Positions 32,047-39,085 are shown, counted from the first letter of the stretch. The stretch is 64,000 nt of DNA from a virus (IMGVR_UViG_3300047476_002078:106802-170801), one strand, 5' to 3'. The notes: a model not told the origin generated them from the sequence alone. Numbers and translations: made by a program.

Positions 32047-32430
32047 TATTTTTTCGTATCTGTATTTTTGGCTTTCTTCATTCCATCCAACTTTAAACTC
32101 TACTTGTATCATTAAGTTTCCATTTTCTTCCCACAAATAATAGGAGTAGTGTGTTTGTTGGGCTTCCTCAGAAAAATCTGGAATAATACGAACTTCTGTC
32201 CATTTTCCAGAGTTTTCTGGAGCAAAAGATTTCTCCATAAGTTTTCCGACTATATAAGACCCTAAACAATCTGCATCTAAAGTCGGGCTTCCTTCCTTAA
32301 AGTCTTTGACAAGTGCTCTGAGTTCTTGCCCTAGAGATTTAGGGTGTCCATCACTACGGCGGTACACTGTAGTTAAAATCTCTTCTGTTTTTTTGTCACG
32401 GTAAATAACAATTTTAGCATCTGTTGACAT
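32032..32430 (-). CDS. phage protein of the 'yRhwDGyP' type, ending in VESV (132 aa)
   Basis: KIVIYRDKKTEEILTTVYRRSDGHPKSLGQELRALV ... YYLWEENGNLMIQVEFKVG: a pattern found in many phage and bacterial small proteins (R..DG.P..LG..L). Start at 32430 after GAGGAAG; the upstream frame contains the element and is rejected. The element copy is 70 bases upstream, farther than usual, with a hairpin between. Confidence 0.6.
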   Translation of the reverse strand: MSTDAKIVIYRDKKTEEILTTVYRRSDGHPKSLGQELRALVKDFKEGSPTLDADCLGSYIVGKLMEKSFAPENSGKWTEVRIIPDFSEEAQQTHYSYYLWEENGNLMIQVEFKVGWNEESQKYRYEKIVESV

Positions 32431-32446
32431 ATATCTTCCTCTGTGT

Positions 32447-32500
32447 GATGGAGTAGTCAGTTCTCCATCTTTGTTTCTCGGAGGGCTATACCGATTCCAC
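32447..32500 (-). promoter_or_regulatory. start-associated element with a downstream hairpin (minus strand)
   Basis: Perfect 16-mer at 32500-32485 on the minus strand, followed by CCTC-CGA. A GATGGAG/CTCCATC hairpin (32447-32469) separates it from the Shine-Dalgarno. A GGTGGAATAATAC half-copy precedes it. Confidence 0.75.
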
Positions 32501-32799
32501 CATAGTATTATTCCACCCTTGTACTCCATAGTTTCACCTTGGACTCCGTTTCGGATTCCAGTCTCACCTTGGACTCCAGTATTCTTGATTTTAGTAACAA
32601 TTTTTGTTTAGCGGAAATTCCTGATTAAAATCGTTGACATGATGCGTCCGAGAATAGTTCTTTTAGGTAGGGTTATCTAAGCATAAATAAAATCCAGTTA
32701 TCTGGAATTTCCGTATAACTGCTTTTTGTTTAGCTTCCCAACAGGGACAGTTTTTGTCTTTCTGTTGCTGCGGATGGTTGGGTTACTCCGGGCAAAATG
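32501..32799. other. gap of about 300 bases between divergent genes
   Basis: No gene. TCACCTTGGACTCC occurs twice (about 32534 and 32562). TTGACATGATG at 32634 could be a -35, but no good -10 is visible. Confidence 0.4.
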
Positions 32800-32815
32800 G
32801 TGGAATCGGTATAGC
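32800..32815 (+). repeat. start-associated element
   Basis: Perfect 16-mer, then ACT-CGA and GGGAGG; 42 bases before the ATG at 32842. Confidence 0.9.
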
Positions 32816-32841
32816 ACTCGAAACGATAACGGGAGGAACCC

Positions 32842-33135
32842 ATGTTAAAGACAATCAGAAGAGACAAGTTAAAAAGGGATATAGCGAAGGGCTTGTATGT
32901 TTGTAAGTGTAACTACCACTTTTCAGACGACGCTAGGTACGACTACATTTCGGATGAGAATACCGCCTATAAACAGATTAACCTCATTTCTGAGGGCAAT
33001 AAAAGGGACTACGACAAGATCAACTTGAGGGATGATGATTTCTCTAGTCAGGTTGGTAGGGCGTGGGAAAATGCGGATGGGAGCGTGACTTTGGTTATCC
33101 ACTCGAATCTTTCTTATGACTTTAAAAAGGTATAA
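32842..33135 (+). CDS. hypothetical protein (97 aa)
   Basis: Basic N-terminus (LKTIRRDKLKRDIAKG), then YVCKCNYHFSDDARYDY and a strand-rich end (GSVTLVIHSNLSYDF). Monocistronic: element upstream, terminator downstream. Unknown function. Confidence 0.6.
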   Translation: MLKTIRRDKLKRDIAKGLYVCKCNYHFSDDARYDYISDENTAYKQINLISEGNKRDYDKINLRDDDFSSQVGRAWENADGSVTLVIHSNLSYDFKKV

Positions 33136-33148
33136 ATAAAAATTGATT

Positions 33149-33172
33149 GCCTCCCGTTTTGGGAGGCTTTTT
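33149..33172 (+). terminator. rho-independent terminator
   Basis: GCCTCCC-GTTTT-GGGAGGC followed by T5. Immediately before another element copy, so that copy must act with new transcription or read-through. Confidence 0.85.
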
Positions 33173-33179
33173 ATTTGGG

Positions 33180-33260
33180 GTGGAATCGGTATAGCGGTTG
33201 AGTGCGAAAAGGGAACGCTGACCTGACTCTACCATGGTAGGGGGAGGTACATACAGGGAG
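33180..33260 (+). promoter_or_regulatory. start-associated element with long leader, copy A
   Basis: Perfect 16-mer at 33180-33195 (GGT-TGA after it), not followed by a start codon. Instead GAGTGCG...CGC...GACTC pairing and the 12-bp palindrome CTACCATGGTAG (33229-33240), then GGGGGAGG. The same leader recurs at 33866. It lies 8 bases after a terminator, which favours a promoter function. Confidence 0.6.
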
Positions 33261-33282
33261 GGGGGAGGAGAAATGGAATTGG

Positions 33283-33298
33283 GTGGAATCGGTATAGC
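33283..33298 (+). repeat. start-associated element
   Basis: Perfect 16-mer, then ATC-TGA and GGAGGAG; 45 bases before the ATG at 33328. Confidence 0.9.
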
Positions 33299-33327
33299 AT
33301 CTGAAACCAACAACGGAGGAGATTCCA

Positions 33328-33612
33328 ATGAAACTTACCCCTGCCCAAAAGAAACTTGAAAACTTCCTTAAAGAGAAGGGAGGAACTGTTTATGGTCCAG
33401 AAGTGAACAGGATGTTTGATAAGCGTGTGGTTGACTCAATGGTGTCTAAAGGTGTGGTAGAAAGCGTAGGTCGCTCTTACCTCAGACAGGACGATATGGA
33501 GATGGTTTACTACCACGAATACCGCCTTGTGGAAAAGACAGCGGAATTGAAGGCACGTAAAGAGGCTTTGTTGGCGGAACTTAAAAAGGTCGAAGAGGAA
33601 TTGGCAGCTTAA
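33328..33612 (+). CDS. winged-helix-like protein (94 aa)
   Basis: LTPAQKKLENFLKEKGGTVYGPEVNRMFDKRVVDSMVSKGVVESVG: short helices and a recognition-helix-like segment, then a coiled-coil end (ARKEALLAELKKVEEELA). DNA binding is plausible. GGAGGAG start. Confidence 0.5.
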   Translation: MKLTPAQKKLENFLKEKGGTVYGPEVNRMFDKRVVDSMVSKGVVESVGRSYLRQDDMEMVYYHEYRLVEKTAELKARKEALLAELKKVEEELAA

Positions 33613-33629
33613 TATAACGGAGGGGAGGC

Positions 33630-33815
33630 ATGAAAGACTATAGAGTGTGGCTACGTTCCGTACCGAGCTTTTACGCTCAATATGATGGGTATGTGGATGT
33701 TTGGGCGGAGGATGAGGAGGAAGCGGTGGAGAAGGCTTTAAGAAAGATTCAGCGTGAATCCTTTCCTGATCGTGGTAGAGGGATGTGGAAAGTGGAGAAA
33801 GTAGAGCGGATGTGA
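33630..33815 (+). CDS. small beta-alpha protein (61 aa)
   Basis: KDYRVWLRSVPSFYAQYDGYVDVWAEDEEEAVEKALRKI: the strand-strand-helix module common in phages, with a basic tail. GGAGGGGAGG Shine-Dalgarno. Same transcription unit as 33328. Confidence 0.6.
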   Translation: MKDYRVWLRSVPSFYAQYDGYVDVWAEDEEEAVEKALRKIQRESFPDRGRGMWKVEKVERM

Positions 33816-33865
33816 TACACATGCGTAGCACATGTGGCACACATCTTGCAGAAAAAAGAGTTAGA

Positions 33866-33945
33866 GTGGAATCGGTATAGCCTTCGAGACGGCGAAAGGG
33901 CAACGCAGATACCCGACTCTACCATGGTAGGGGGAGGAGCTACCG
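33866..33945 (+). promoter_or_regulatory. start-associated element with long leader, copy B
   Basis: Perfect 16-mer at 33866-33881 (CTT-CGA after it), then GCGAAAGGGCAACGC, GACTC and CTACCATGGTAG (33919-33930) followed by GGGGGAGG, aligned with copy A at 33180. The palindrome contains an ATG from which a 15-residue frame runs to the TAG of the next element. Confidence 0.6.
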
Positions 33946-33956
33946 CTCGGAGTACG

Positions 33957-33972
33957 GTGGAATCGGTATAGC
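33957..33972 (+). repeat. start-associated element
   Basis: Perfect 16-mer, then CTC-TGA and GGAGG; 41 bases before the ATG at 33998. Confidence 0.9.
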
Positions 33973-33997
33973 CTCTGAGAGAAAAACGGAGGTTGTC

Positions 33998-34381
33998 ATG
34001 AAAAAGAAAAGCAAACAATTAAAGAACAAAGATATGAATAATGAGGTGTATGCCTTACGTCGTAGGGTAATGAACTTCATTTATGAGGCTAGGGAGTTGG
34101 CGGAGATGCCGAGGGTTGAGGTAAGGATTACCGATAACCACGAAAGGATTTTGGGGCAGGCTCGGATGAGTGGGAACATCATTTGGATTACTGAAAGGGC
34201 TGTGACTTATTCCGACTTTGACTTGAGAACGATTGTGTTCCATGAGTTACTTCATGCGGTGTTTGGGGTGGAGCATGATGAGGGCTGTAAACTAATGAAG
34301 GCGATACATGAGCCTTTAACCAAATCGGAAGTACATAAACTGTTTAAGGGTTGGGTTAAGAAATCTAGTTTAGCTGCTTAG
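33998..34381 (+). CDS. zinc metalloprotease-like protein (127 aa)
   Basis: Contains HELLH (residues 82-86), the HExxH zinc motif with catalytic Glu83; His93 in VEHDEGC is a candidate third ligand. Upstream residues 38-70 (RVEVRITDNHERILGQARMSGNIIWITERAV) match the strand layout of small SprT/WLM-type phage metallopeptidases. Substrate unknown; a role in DNA-protein or host-protein cleavage is inferred. Single gene between two elements. Confidence 0.7.
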   Translation: MKKKSKQLKNKDMNNEVYALRRRVMNFIYEARELAEMPRVEVRITDNHERILGQARMSGNIIWITERAVTYSDFDLRTIVFHELLHAVFGVEHDEGCKLMKAIHEPLTKSEVHKLFKGWVKKSSLAA

Positions 34382-34397
34382 GTGGAATCGGTATAGC
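34382..34397 (+). repeat. start-associated element
   Basis: Perfect 16-mer immediately after the TAG stop at 34381; CAG-TGA and GGAGG follow; 39 bases before the ATG at 34421. Confidence 0.9.
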
Positions 34398-34420
34398 CAG
34401 TGAAAGAAACTGGAGGGTTT

Positions 34421-34675
34421 ATGAAATCTCAAAAAGACAAAGACTTTGTGGAATACGTGATGAGCTTCTATGGAGCAGGAGGATTGTATCAGGAATTTTT
34501 TGGTACAGGTGTTTCTGAATCGGAAGTTAAGAAGGCTTTGAGAATCCGTAAGAAGAACAAGAAGTTTGCGTTTGACGGAGATTCCATGGATAGGGAGATT
34601 GTTCGAGATATTATGTTGTATCAGCGTGGCGACAGAAATCTTGAATGTAACATGAAACCTTACTTTGGGGCTTAA
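34421..34675 (+). CDS. hypothetical protein (84 aa)
   Basis: ATG at 34421 after GGAGG. Sequence FVEYVMSFYGAGGLY...EVKKALRIRKKN: helical, basic; pattern of small phage proteins of unknown role. Confidence 0.6.
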   Translation: MKSQKDKDFVEYVMSFYGAGGLYQEFFGTGVSESEVKKALRIRKKNKKFAFDGDSMDREIVRDIMLYQRGDRNLECNMKPYFGA

Positions 34676-34676
34676 T

Positions 34677-34913
34677 ATGAATGACTTTGATTTTCATTAT
34701 CTATATATCAGTTCAAAAACTATCAAGCCGTTGAAAGACTTCGGCGTGGAGCGTGAGCGTATCCACGGTAGGGTAGAGTATCGGCGTGGTCAGTATCCTA
34801 AGAAATTCTATGAGACTTCCATCCATGGCACGGTATCGGAGTTGGAAGAGAAAATGTCGGAAGCTAGGAAGCATGGGCTTTTGGCGGTAATGAAATACCA
34901 CTGTGCGGATTAG
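34677..34913 (+). CDS. hypothetical protein (78 aa)
   Basis: ATG at 34677, one base after the previous stop; the upstream TTG is rejected. Basic, with FGVERERIHGRVEYRRGQYP. Unknown. Confidence 0.55.
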   Translation: MNDFDFHYLYISSKTIKPLKDFGVERERIHGRVEYRRGQYPKKFYETSIHGTVSELEEKMSEARKHGLLAVMKYHCAD

Positions 34914-34922
34914 GAAGGTTGT

Positions 34923-35138
34923 ATGAAATTGGATGTAAATTTTGTTGGAAGGCGTAGTGGTGCTTTGGGAGTTACCTACGAGATTAGGGAGACTTTGGAA
35001 GTACCAGATAACATCACTTTTGAAGAGTTTCGTATGAAACTTTACGAAGTTGGTTATGAGTGTATCAATCTTGACGTGCGAGATGTTTACGTATCAGGAA
35101 CGAACGACCGTCATTTTTATGATAGGGCAAGAGCATAG
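34923..35138 (+). CDS. hypothetical protein (71 aa)
   Basis: Beta-alpha module (EIRETLEVPDNITFEEFRMKLYEVGYE). The final G of its TAG is the first base of the next element. Confidence 0.6.
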   Translation: MKLDVNFVGRRSGALGVTYEIRETLEVPDNITFEEFRMKLYEVGYECINLDVRDVYVSGTNDRHFYDRARA

Positions 35139-35153
35139 TGGAATCGGTATAGC
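35138..35153 (+). repeat. start-associated element
   Basis: Perfect 16-mer overlapping the preceding stop by one base; CTT-CGA and GGAGG follow; 41 bases before the ATG at 35179. Confidence 0.9.
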
Positions 35154-35178
35154 CTTCGAGGAAACTTTGGAGGCTTTC

Positions 35179-35406
35179 ATGAGTTACCGAAACAGTTACA
35201 AAAATCTAAAACATATCCCGACTAAAAAACTTCAGGAAATCCTTGATTCCAACCATTGTACTGGAATCGACGGTGCGGATTACGAGCCTGTGAAAGAAGA
35301 GTTGGAACATATTTTGTGGGAACGTCAGAACCGTCAAGCCGAGGCAGAGATGAAGCGGATGGAAAAAGAGTGGGAAGCCTACGAACAATATTTAGAAGTA
35401 GCATAG
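35179..35406 (+). CDS. hypothetical protein (75 aa)
   Basis: ATG at 35179 after GGAGG; the longer frame from 35050 is rejected. Helical with a coiled-coil end (AEAEMKRMEKEWEAYEQY). Confidence 0.6.
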   Translation: MSYRNSYKNLKHIPTKKLQEILDSNHCTGIDGADYEPVKEELEHILWERQNRQAEAEMKRMEKEWEAYEQYLEVA

Positions 35407-35414
35407 GAGAATAT

Positions 35415-35660
35415 ATGGAAAAGTTACGAAACTTACATGCCAAGTACGTTGTTGAGATGACTGAAAGAAACACAATGGCTCAGAAGAAACTTGAGGCTTT
35501 GCACAAAGAGGATTGGGAAACGGCTCAACATTTTGTGGGGTTACAATGTTATCACCAAGGGCGTGCGGAAGTTTTTGCGGAACTGCTCAAAGAGATGGGA
35601 GTTGTTGTAAACGTGGGTTCCCAAATCACAGAACTTTTTAACGAAGGTATGAGACAATAG
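35415..35660 (+). CDS. helical protein (81 aa)
   Basis: ATG at 35415 after AGGAGA. Entirely helical (EKLRNLHAKYVVEMTERN...). Second gene of the unit begun at 35179. Confidence 0.6.
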   Translation: MEKLRNLHAKYVVEMTERNTMAQKKLEALHKEDWETAQHFVGLQCYHQGRAEVFAELLKEMGVVVNVGSQITELFNEGMRQ

Positions 35661-35687
35661 ACCGTAGGTTGTACTACAATTTACGGT

Positions 35688-36059
35688 ATGTTTGGAGCCA
35701 TTGAGATAAAAGACAACTTTGCAAAATTTTCTACCACTTCATTGGAGGGGTTAGACTTTTTAAAGGGCAGGAATGATGTTCCTGTTTATAAAACCGTAAA
35801 AGTTCCCCGACCGACACACCCAACTTCAGAGATTTATGAGATACGTAATGGAGAGTTCTGGGTTCAGACTTCGGAAGTTTTGTATTACAAGGTTGAGATT
35901 GACTTAGAGAGCTTTGAGGATTCCTTTTTCAAACAGGTTTTCATGGGTTTTTGTAAATTTGTTATTCCTGTATTTTTTAATTGGGTAGTACAACGTCGGA
36001 TTAGAAGACTTTATGTTTGGTTCAACTCGCATTTGCACAACAAACAAACCCATTTGTAA
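35688..36059 (+). CDS. hypothetical protein (123 aa)
   Basis: Starts immediately after a TTTACGGT box (35679-35687) with no Shine-Dalgarno, so possibly leaderless. Contains FFKQVFMGFCKFVIPVFFNWVV, an amphipathic or membrane-associating helix near residue 85-105. Not recognised. Confidence 0.5.
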   Translation: MFGAIEIKDNFAKFSTTSLEGLDFLKGRNDVPVYKTVKVPRPTHPTSEIYEIRNGEFWVQTSEVLYYKVEIDLESFEDSFFKQVFMGFCKFVIPVFFNWVVQRRIRRLYVWFNSHLHNKQTHL

Positions 36060-36570
36060 GGATTTATACCCTCAAATAGAAAAAGGTGTGTTGGAATTGG
36101 TTCTCACTTTCATTAGAGCCGGTTTTTTCACTATTTCTTCTTGTGAAGGTCATCGAAAGCTTGAAAATCAGTGGAGATATGTGACTTTGGCGTTCCCGAA
36201 GCGGTGGATGGCAGAGAGATTTTTGCGTTTGGAGCCGCCTTCTGGAGTGTTTTTCGAGGAAACTTTGTGGTCAGACTCTTATTACATGAGTTCGGAGCTT
36301 CCAGATGGTGTGTATAAGATGCGTGGGGAGCATTTTAGTAGCAAGACAGAGGGTTTTCAGGTGAGTGAGAGGTGTAAAAAGCTCTTTAAGGTCGATTCTA
36401 ATGATTGGGTTTTGGTACAGGTGTCGGTATATCCGATTACGGAGCGTCCAACTAACCTTTATGAGGTGTGGATGTCAGCACTTTGCCGTCATTTTCCTTC
36501 TTTTTTCTATAAATTCTTTGAATATCAAAGCACGAAACGTCTTATTAAGTGGTTAAAAGCCTTGGAATAA
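36013..36570 (+). CDS. phage protein with FTISSCEGHR motif (185 aa)
   Basis: GVLELVLTFIRAGFFTISSCEGHRK (residues 26-50) matches a family of phage proteins with an SCEGH/SCQGH signature of unknown activity; conserved Cys and His suggest a metal or catalytic site. The remainder is basic and aromatic. The start overlaps the previous gene by 47 bases and is uncertain. Confidence 0.55.
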   Translation: MFGSTRICTTNKPICKDLYPQIEKGVLELVLTFIRAGFFTISSCEGHRKLENQWRYVTLAFPKRWMAERFLRLEPPSGVFFEETLWSDSYYMSSELPDGVYKMRGEHFSSKTEGFQVSERCKKLFKVDSNDWVLVQVSVYPITERPTNLYEVWMSALCRHFPSFFYKFFEYQSTKRLIKWLKALE

Positions 36571-36573
36571 AAA

Positions 36574-36623
36574 CTACAGCCGTCATTGAAGGTTTCTGGG
36601 AGGAAATTTAGTGACGGCTGTAG
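36574..36623. terminator. long inverted repeat, probable terminator
   Basis: CTACAGCCGTCA and TGACGGCTGTAG, perfect 12-bp arms 26 bases apart, just after a stop codon. It lacks a long T-run (CTTTATG follows), so it may instead be an operator or processing site. Confidence 0.5.
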
Positions 36624-36839
36624 CTTTATGATACGGAGGAATGGTTCCGATCAATTATGGCTAGGCTACATTCTAGTGAAAATGCGTAAAGTCATTCAAT
36701 AAAATTAAGCCTTTTCCTTTTTAACCGCAAATTTCCTTTAAAATTCAACATATTAGCGTCAACAGGAAGCTTCCCGGCTTTGTTCCCGGTTTGTATCCCA
36801 AAGTTAGTCCGAAAAAATTCCCCAAAATCGGAATAACGG
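36624..36839. other. non-coding gap (about 215 bases)
   Basis: No gene. The only clear feature is the element copy at its right end (36840). Confidence 0.5.
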
Positions 36840-36855
36840 GTGGAATCGGTATAGC
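36840..36855 (+). repeat. start-associated element
   Basis: Perfect 16-mer, then AGG-TGA and GGAGG; 41 bases before the ATG at 36881. It follows a 270-base gap without genes, so it cannot serve only translational coupling. Confidence 0.9.
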
Positions 36856-36880
36856 AGGTGAAAGGAAAACGGAGGTTTTT

Positions 36881-37168
36881 ATGGAAACAATGTTCAGAAT
36901 GTCGGTGTTTGTTGTGGGAGTCAAAAAGAGATGTCGCAAAGTTGATCGACATCATTTGAATGGAGGCTACATGCCCTACAACGATGGAGTTTTTGACAGA
37001 TGCGAAGTCGAGCAGAAGGCAAGAGATATGGTTGATACCAACATGAAGTCAGCAAACAAGATTCATGTAAAACTTACGAAAGTCGAGTTCAAAGAAGACA
37101 ACGGAATCACAATCGAGAGCTTTCTAATGTTCGACGATGCTCACGTAGCGTTCGATATAGCTGCCTAA
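36881..37168 (+). CDS. hypothetical protein (95 aa)
   Basis: ATG at 36881 after GGAGG. Basic N-terminal half (VGVKKRCRKVDRHH), strand-rich C-terminal half. Not recognised. Confidence 0.6.
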   Translation: METMFRMSVFVVGVKKRCRKVDRHHLNGGYMPYNDGVFDRCEVEQKARDMVDTNMKSANKIHVKLTKVEFKEDNGITIESFLMFDDAHVAFDIAA

Positions 37169-37177
37169 ACATCCGAA

Positions 37178-37193
37178 GTGGAATCGGTATAGC
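37178..37193 (+). repeat. start-associated element
   Basis: Perfect 16-mer, then AGG-CGA and GGGAG; 35 bases before the ATG at 37213. Confidence 0.9.
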
Positions 37194-37212
37194 AGGCGAG
37201 AGGGAGAAACTT

Positions 37213-37821
37213 ATGAAAACAATGATGATTATGAAGACGACAATTGTAATAGTGCTCATGCTTAATCTTGTAAGCTGTGCAAGTAAAAAGACATTCGGAG
37301 ATGGAGCCTATGAGACTGCGGATTATTCCGAACAACCTACCCACTGGGAAGACAGGTTCAATGAGTGGGATAGCCGAGAGCTTATCAAAGGTTCACTGGA
37401 ATCTTTCGGAGTGTGTGGTTTACGGAAAAATCACATCTATATGATTGCAAACTTTGAGAACCAGACTTCAGAAGAACTTGATATGGCTCAACTGAAGCGA
37501 GAAATGATCGACCAGATTCAGCTTCGAGGTTTATCGGTTGTGGATAAAGATTCCCGACCTGATATTCATCAAGAGCATGAATACAATGCGACAGGATACG
37601 TGAACCCTACCAAAGCCGCCGTAAAAGGTAAGCAGGAAGGAGTGGAGATTCTTTTGAGAGTGGCAGTATCTTCTAAAACTCAGGTATCCCCAGATCGAAA
37701 TGAAAAGACTGTCAGATACAAACTATCAGTACAAGGAGTTGATATGGAATCAGCACTTGTGAAATGTACAGGGTTAGCGGAAGTTAAAAAACGCTACCAA
37801 CGTGTACGTGAGGCTTTTTAG
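37213..37821 (+). CDS. LpoB-like outer-membrane lipoprotein (202 aa)
   Basis: Signal peptide with lipobox LVSC (residues 19-22). The mature part has the LpoB/PBP-activator plan: WDSRELIKGSLESF, IANFENQTSEELDMAQLKREMIDQI, VDKDSRPD, then QEGVEILLRVAVSSK and YKLSVQGVDMESALVKCTG. In enterobacteria LpoB is an outer-membrane activator of penicillin-binding protein 1B. A phage copy might alter host peptidoglycan synthesis, or it may be virion- or lysis-related. Family assignment rests on motif order. Confidence 0.6.
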   Translation: MKTMMIMKTTIVIVLMLNLVSCASKKTFGDGAYETADYSEQPTHWEDRFNEWDSRELIKGSLESFGVCGLRKNHIYMIANFENQTSEELDMAQLKREMIDQIQLRGLSVVDKDSRPDIHQEHEYNATGYVNPTKAAVKGKQEGVEILLRVAVSSKTQVSPDRNEKTVRYKLSVQGVDMESALVKCTGLAEVKKRYQRVREAF

Positions 37822-37835
37822 CATGGAAGGTAAAT

Positions 37836-38024
37836 ATGAACTACGAACAACTAAGTGAGTTAGCAAGATTATACGCAAAAGACGATTGTTTCAGAAGCGA
37901 GATTTTAAAAAGGGTAGCGAAACTACCGAAAGAGCAAAGAGAGACTTTTGAAACTATGAAGAACCTCTACTGCATTTTACAAAATTCAGGAGAGTTAAAG
38001 GAAAGAAAGAAATGCGAACAGTAA
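37836..38024 (+). CDS. hypothetical helical protein (62 aa)
   Basis: Helical, basic; GGAAGG precedes the ATG. Overlaps the next gene by 13 bases. Confidence 0.55.
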   Translation: MNYEQLSELARLYAKDDCFRSEILKRVAKLPKEQRETFETMKNLYCILQNSGELKERKKCEQ

Positions 38025-38686
38025 TAGCCCTTATCTTTATGTTAGTCAGCACTCAAACCCATGCTGAAAGAAAAGTTGAATGGGTTAGAGTTTTCAACGA
38101 AGCTGAAAGTGTTACCGATCTTGAAAGGTCTGCGGTTTTAATGGAGCAAGACGATTACATCCGCCACAGAGAAGACTTGAAAGGTCACTTGGATAAAGAC
38201 CACGGTACGAATCCTCCTAGCGACTTGGAGCGAGAATACGTGTACTGGAAAATCGCTCACTCTTATCTGTTCTTTTACGAGAGATACCATGAAAAAGAAA
38301 ATCTGATTAAGATGAATATCTACATGCGTAAACTTCTTGAGATTCCAAACCGTCATTTGTTTAGCGAGTATCTGATTGCAAGGATACAGGAGCACAATGG
38401 GGAGAGTTACTCTTCAAAAGTGAAAGTACCGAGAGGGACAACTTTTTGGGAGTTTGACAGATTTCAGGATACGCATGGATTTTTTCTCGATGACGTAAGT
38501 AAAGAGTACAAAGAGATTGCGGATAAGAAGCGTATGGGATTTTTCAAGACGGTATGTTGGGTTTTAATGATTTGTGTTGGGGGAGCAAAGTTTGACAATG
38601 AAGTTATCTTGAAAGATTTGCACAAACCTTTTTATGTCACGATTCATACAAAAGACGGTTACTACAAACCAGAGGAGGTAAAATGA
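38012..38686 (+). CDS. exported protein with signal peptide (224 aa)
   Basis: Residues 1-18 (RTVIALIFMLVSTQTHA) form a signal peptide with an A-x-A-like cut after THA. The mature protein is mostly helical and charged, with a hydrophobic patch at about 176-190 (FFKTVCWVLMICVGGAKF). Probably periplasmic or envelope-associated; follows the LpoB-like gene in one unit. No enzyme motif. Confidence 0.6.
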   Translation: MRTVIALIFMLVSTQTHAERKVEWVRVFNEAESVTDLERSAVLMEQDDYIRHREDLKGHLDKDHGTNPPSDLEREYVYWKIAHSYLFFYERYHEKENLIKMNIYMRKLLEIPNRHLFSEYLIARIQEHNGESYSSKVKVPRGTTFWEFDRFQDTHGFFLDDVSKEYKEIADKKRMGFFKTVCWVLMICVGGAKFDNEVILKDLHKPFYVTIHTKDGYYKPEEVK

Positions 38687-38892
38687 GGCATGAACTTTTA
38701 CACTATGCGATATACCATGGTTTTAAAATGCCACGATTTGATATGAGCGTACTAGAATATAAGGAGAAATTGAAACAACAGTACGAGTTCACGGATGAAG
38801 AAGCTGATATGTATATGGAAGAACTTTTGGAAGATGAAGTTAAAAACTTTTATTGGGAAAAGTTTGGTAAAGGTAAGGTCGGCAATGGATGA
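38683..38892 (+). CDS. hypothetical protein (69 aa)
   Basis: Acidic and helical; ATGA overlap with the exported protein. Contains RHELLHYAIYHGFKMP, which superficially looks like HExxH but is HELLH near the N-terminus without further ligands, so protease activity is unlikely. Confidence 0.5.
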   Translation: MRHELLHYAIYHGFKMPRFDMSVLEYKEKLKQQYEFTDEEADMYMEELLEDEVKNFYWEKFGKGKVGNG

Positions 38893-39085
38893 TTTTTTTA
38901 AAAAAGAAAAATGTGACAGGTGCGGCAAAAAATTAGATACTCGTATTCAGAGTTGGTTTACGGAAGAAGTTATTTGTATGGATTGTAGTGATGTTGAAAA
39001 AGATATTAAACATCGGGCAATCAATAGTGGGCACGGAGACATGGAGGGTTGCGGTTATGTTCCTGAGTTTAAAAAAGTTGATTAG
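38885..39085 (+). CDS. zinc-ribbon protein (66 aa)
   Basis: CDRCGKKLDTRIQSWFTEEVICMDCS: a C-x2-C ... C-x2-C ribbon at residues 10-34. ATG at 38885. Unknown role. Confidence 0.6.
   Translation: MDDFFKKEKCDRCGKKLDTRIQSWFTEEVICMDCSDVEKDIKHRAINSGHGDMEGCGYVPEFKKVD

Noticed and set aside
33436-33903. A 155-codon minus-strand open frame
   Set aside because: Antisense to a winged-helix-like gene and to the structured leader; rich in His, Pro and Leu as expected for an antisense shadow.
38683-38892. HELLH at the N-terminus as a zinc protease motif
   Set aside because: It is at residues 3-7 of a 69-residue acidic helical protein, with no space for the strand and helix that precede the motif in proteases.
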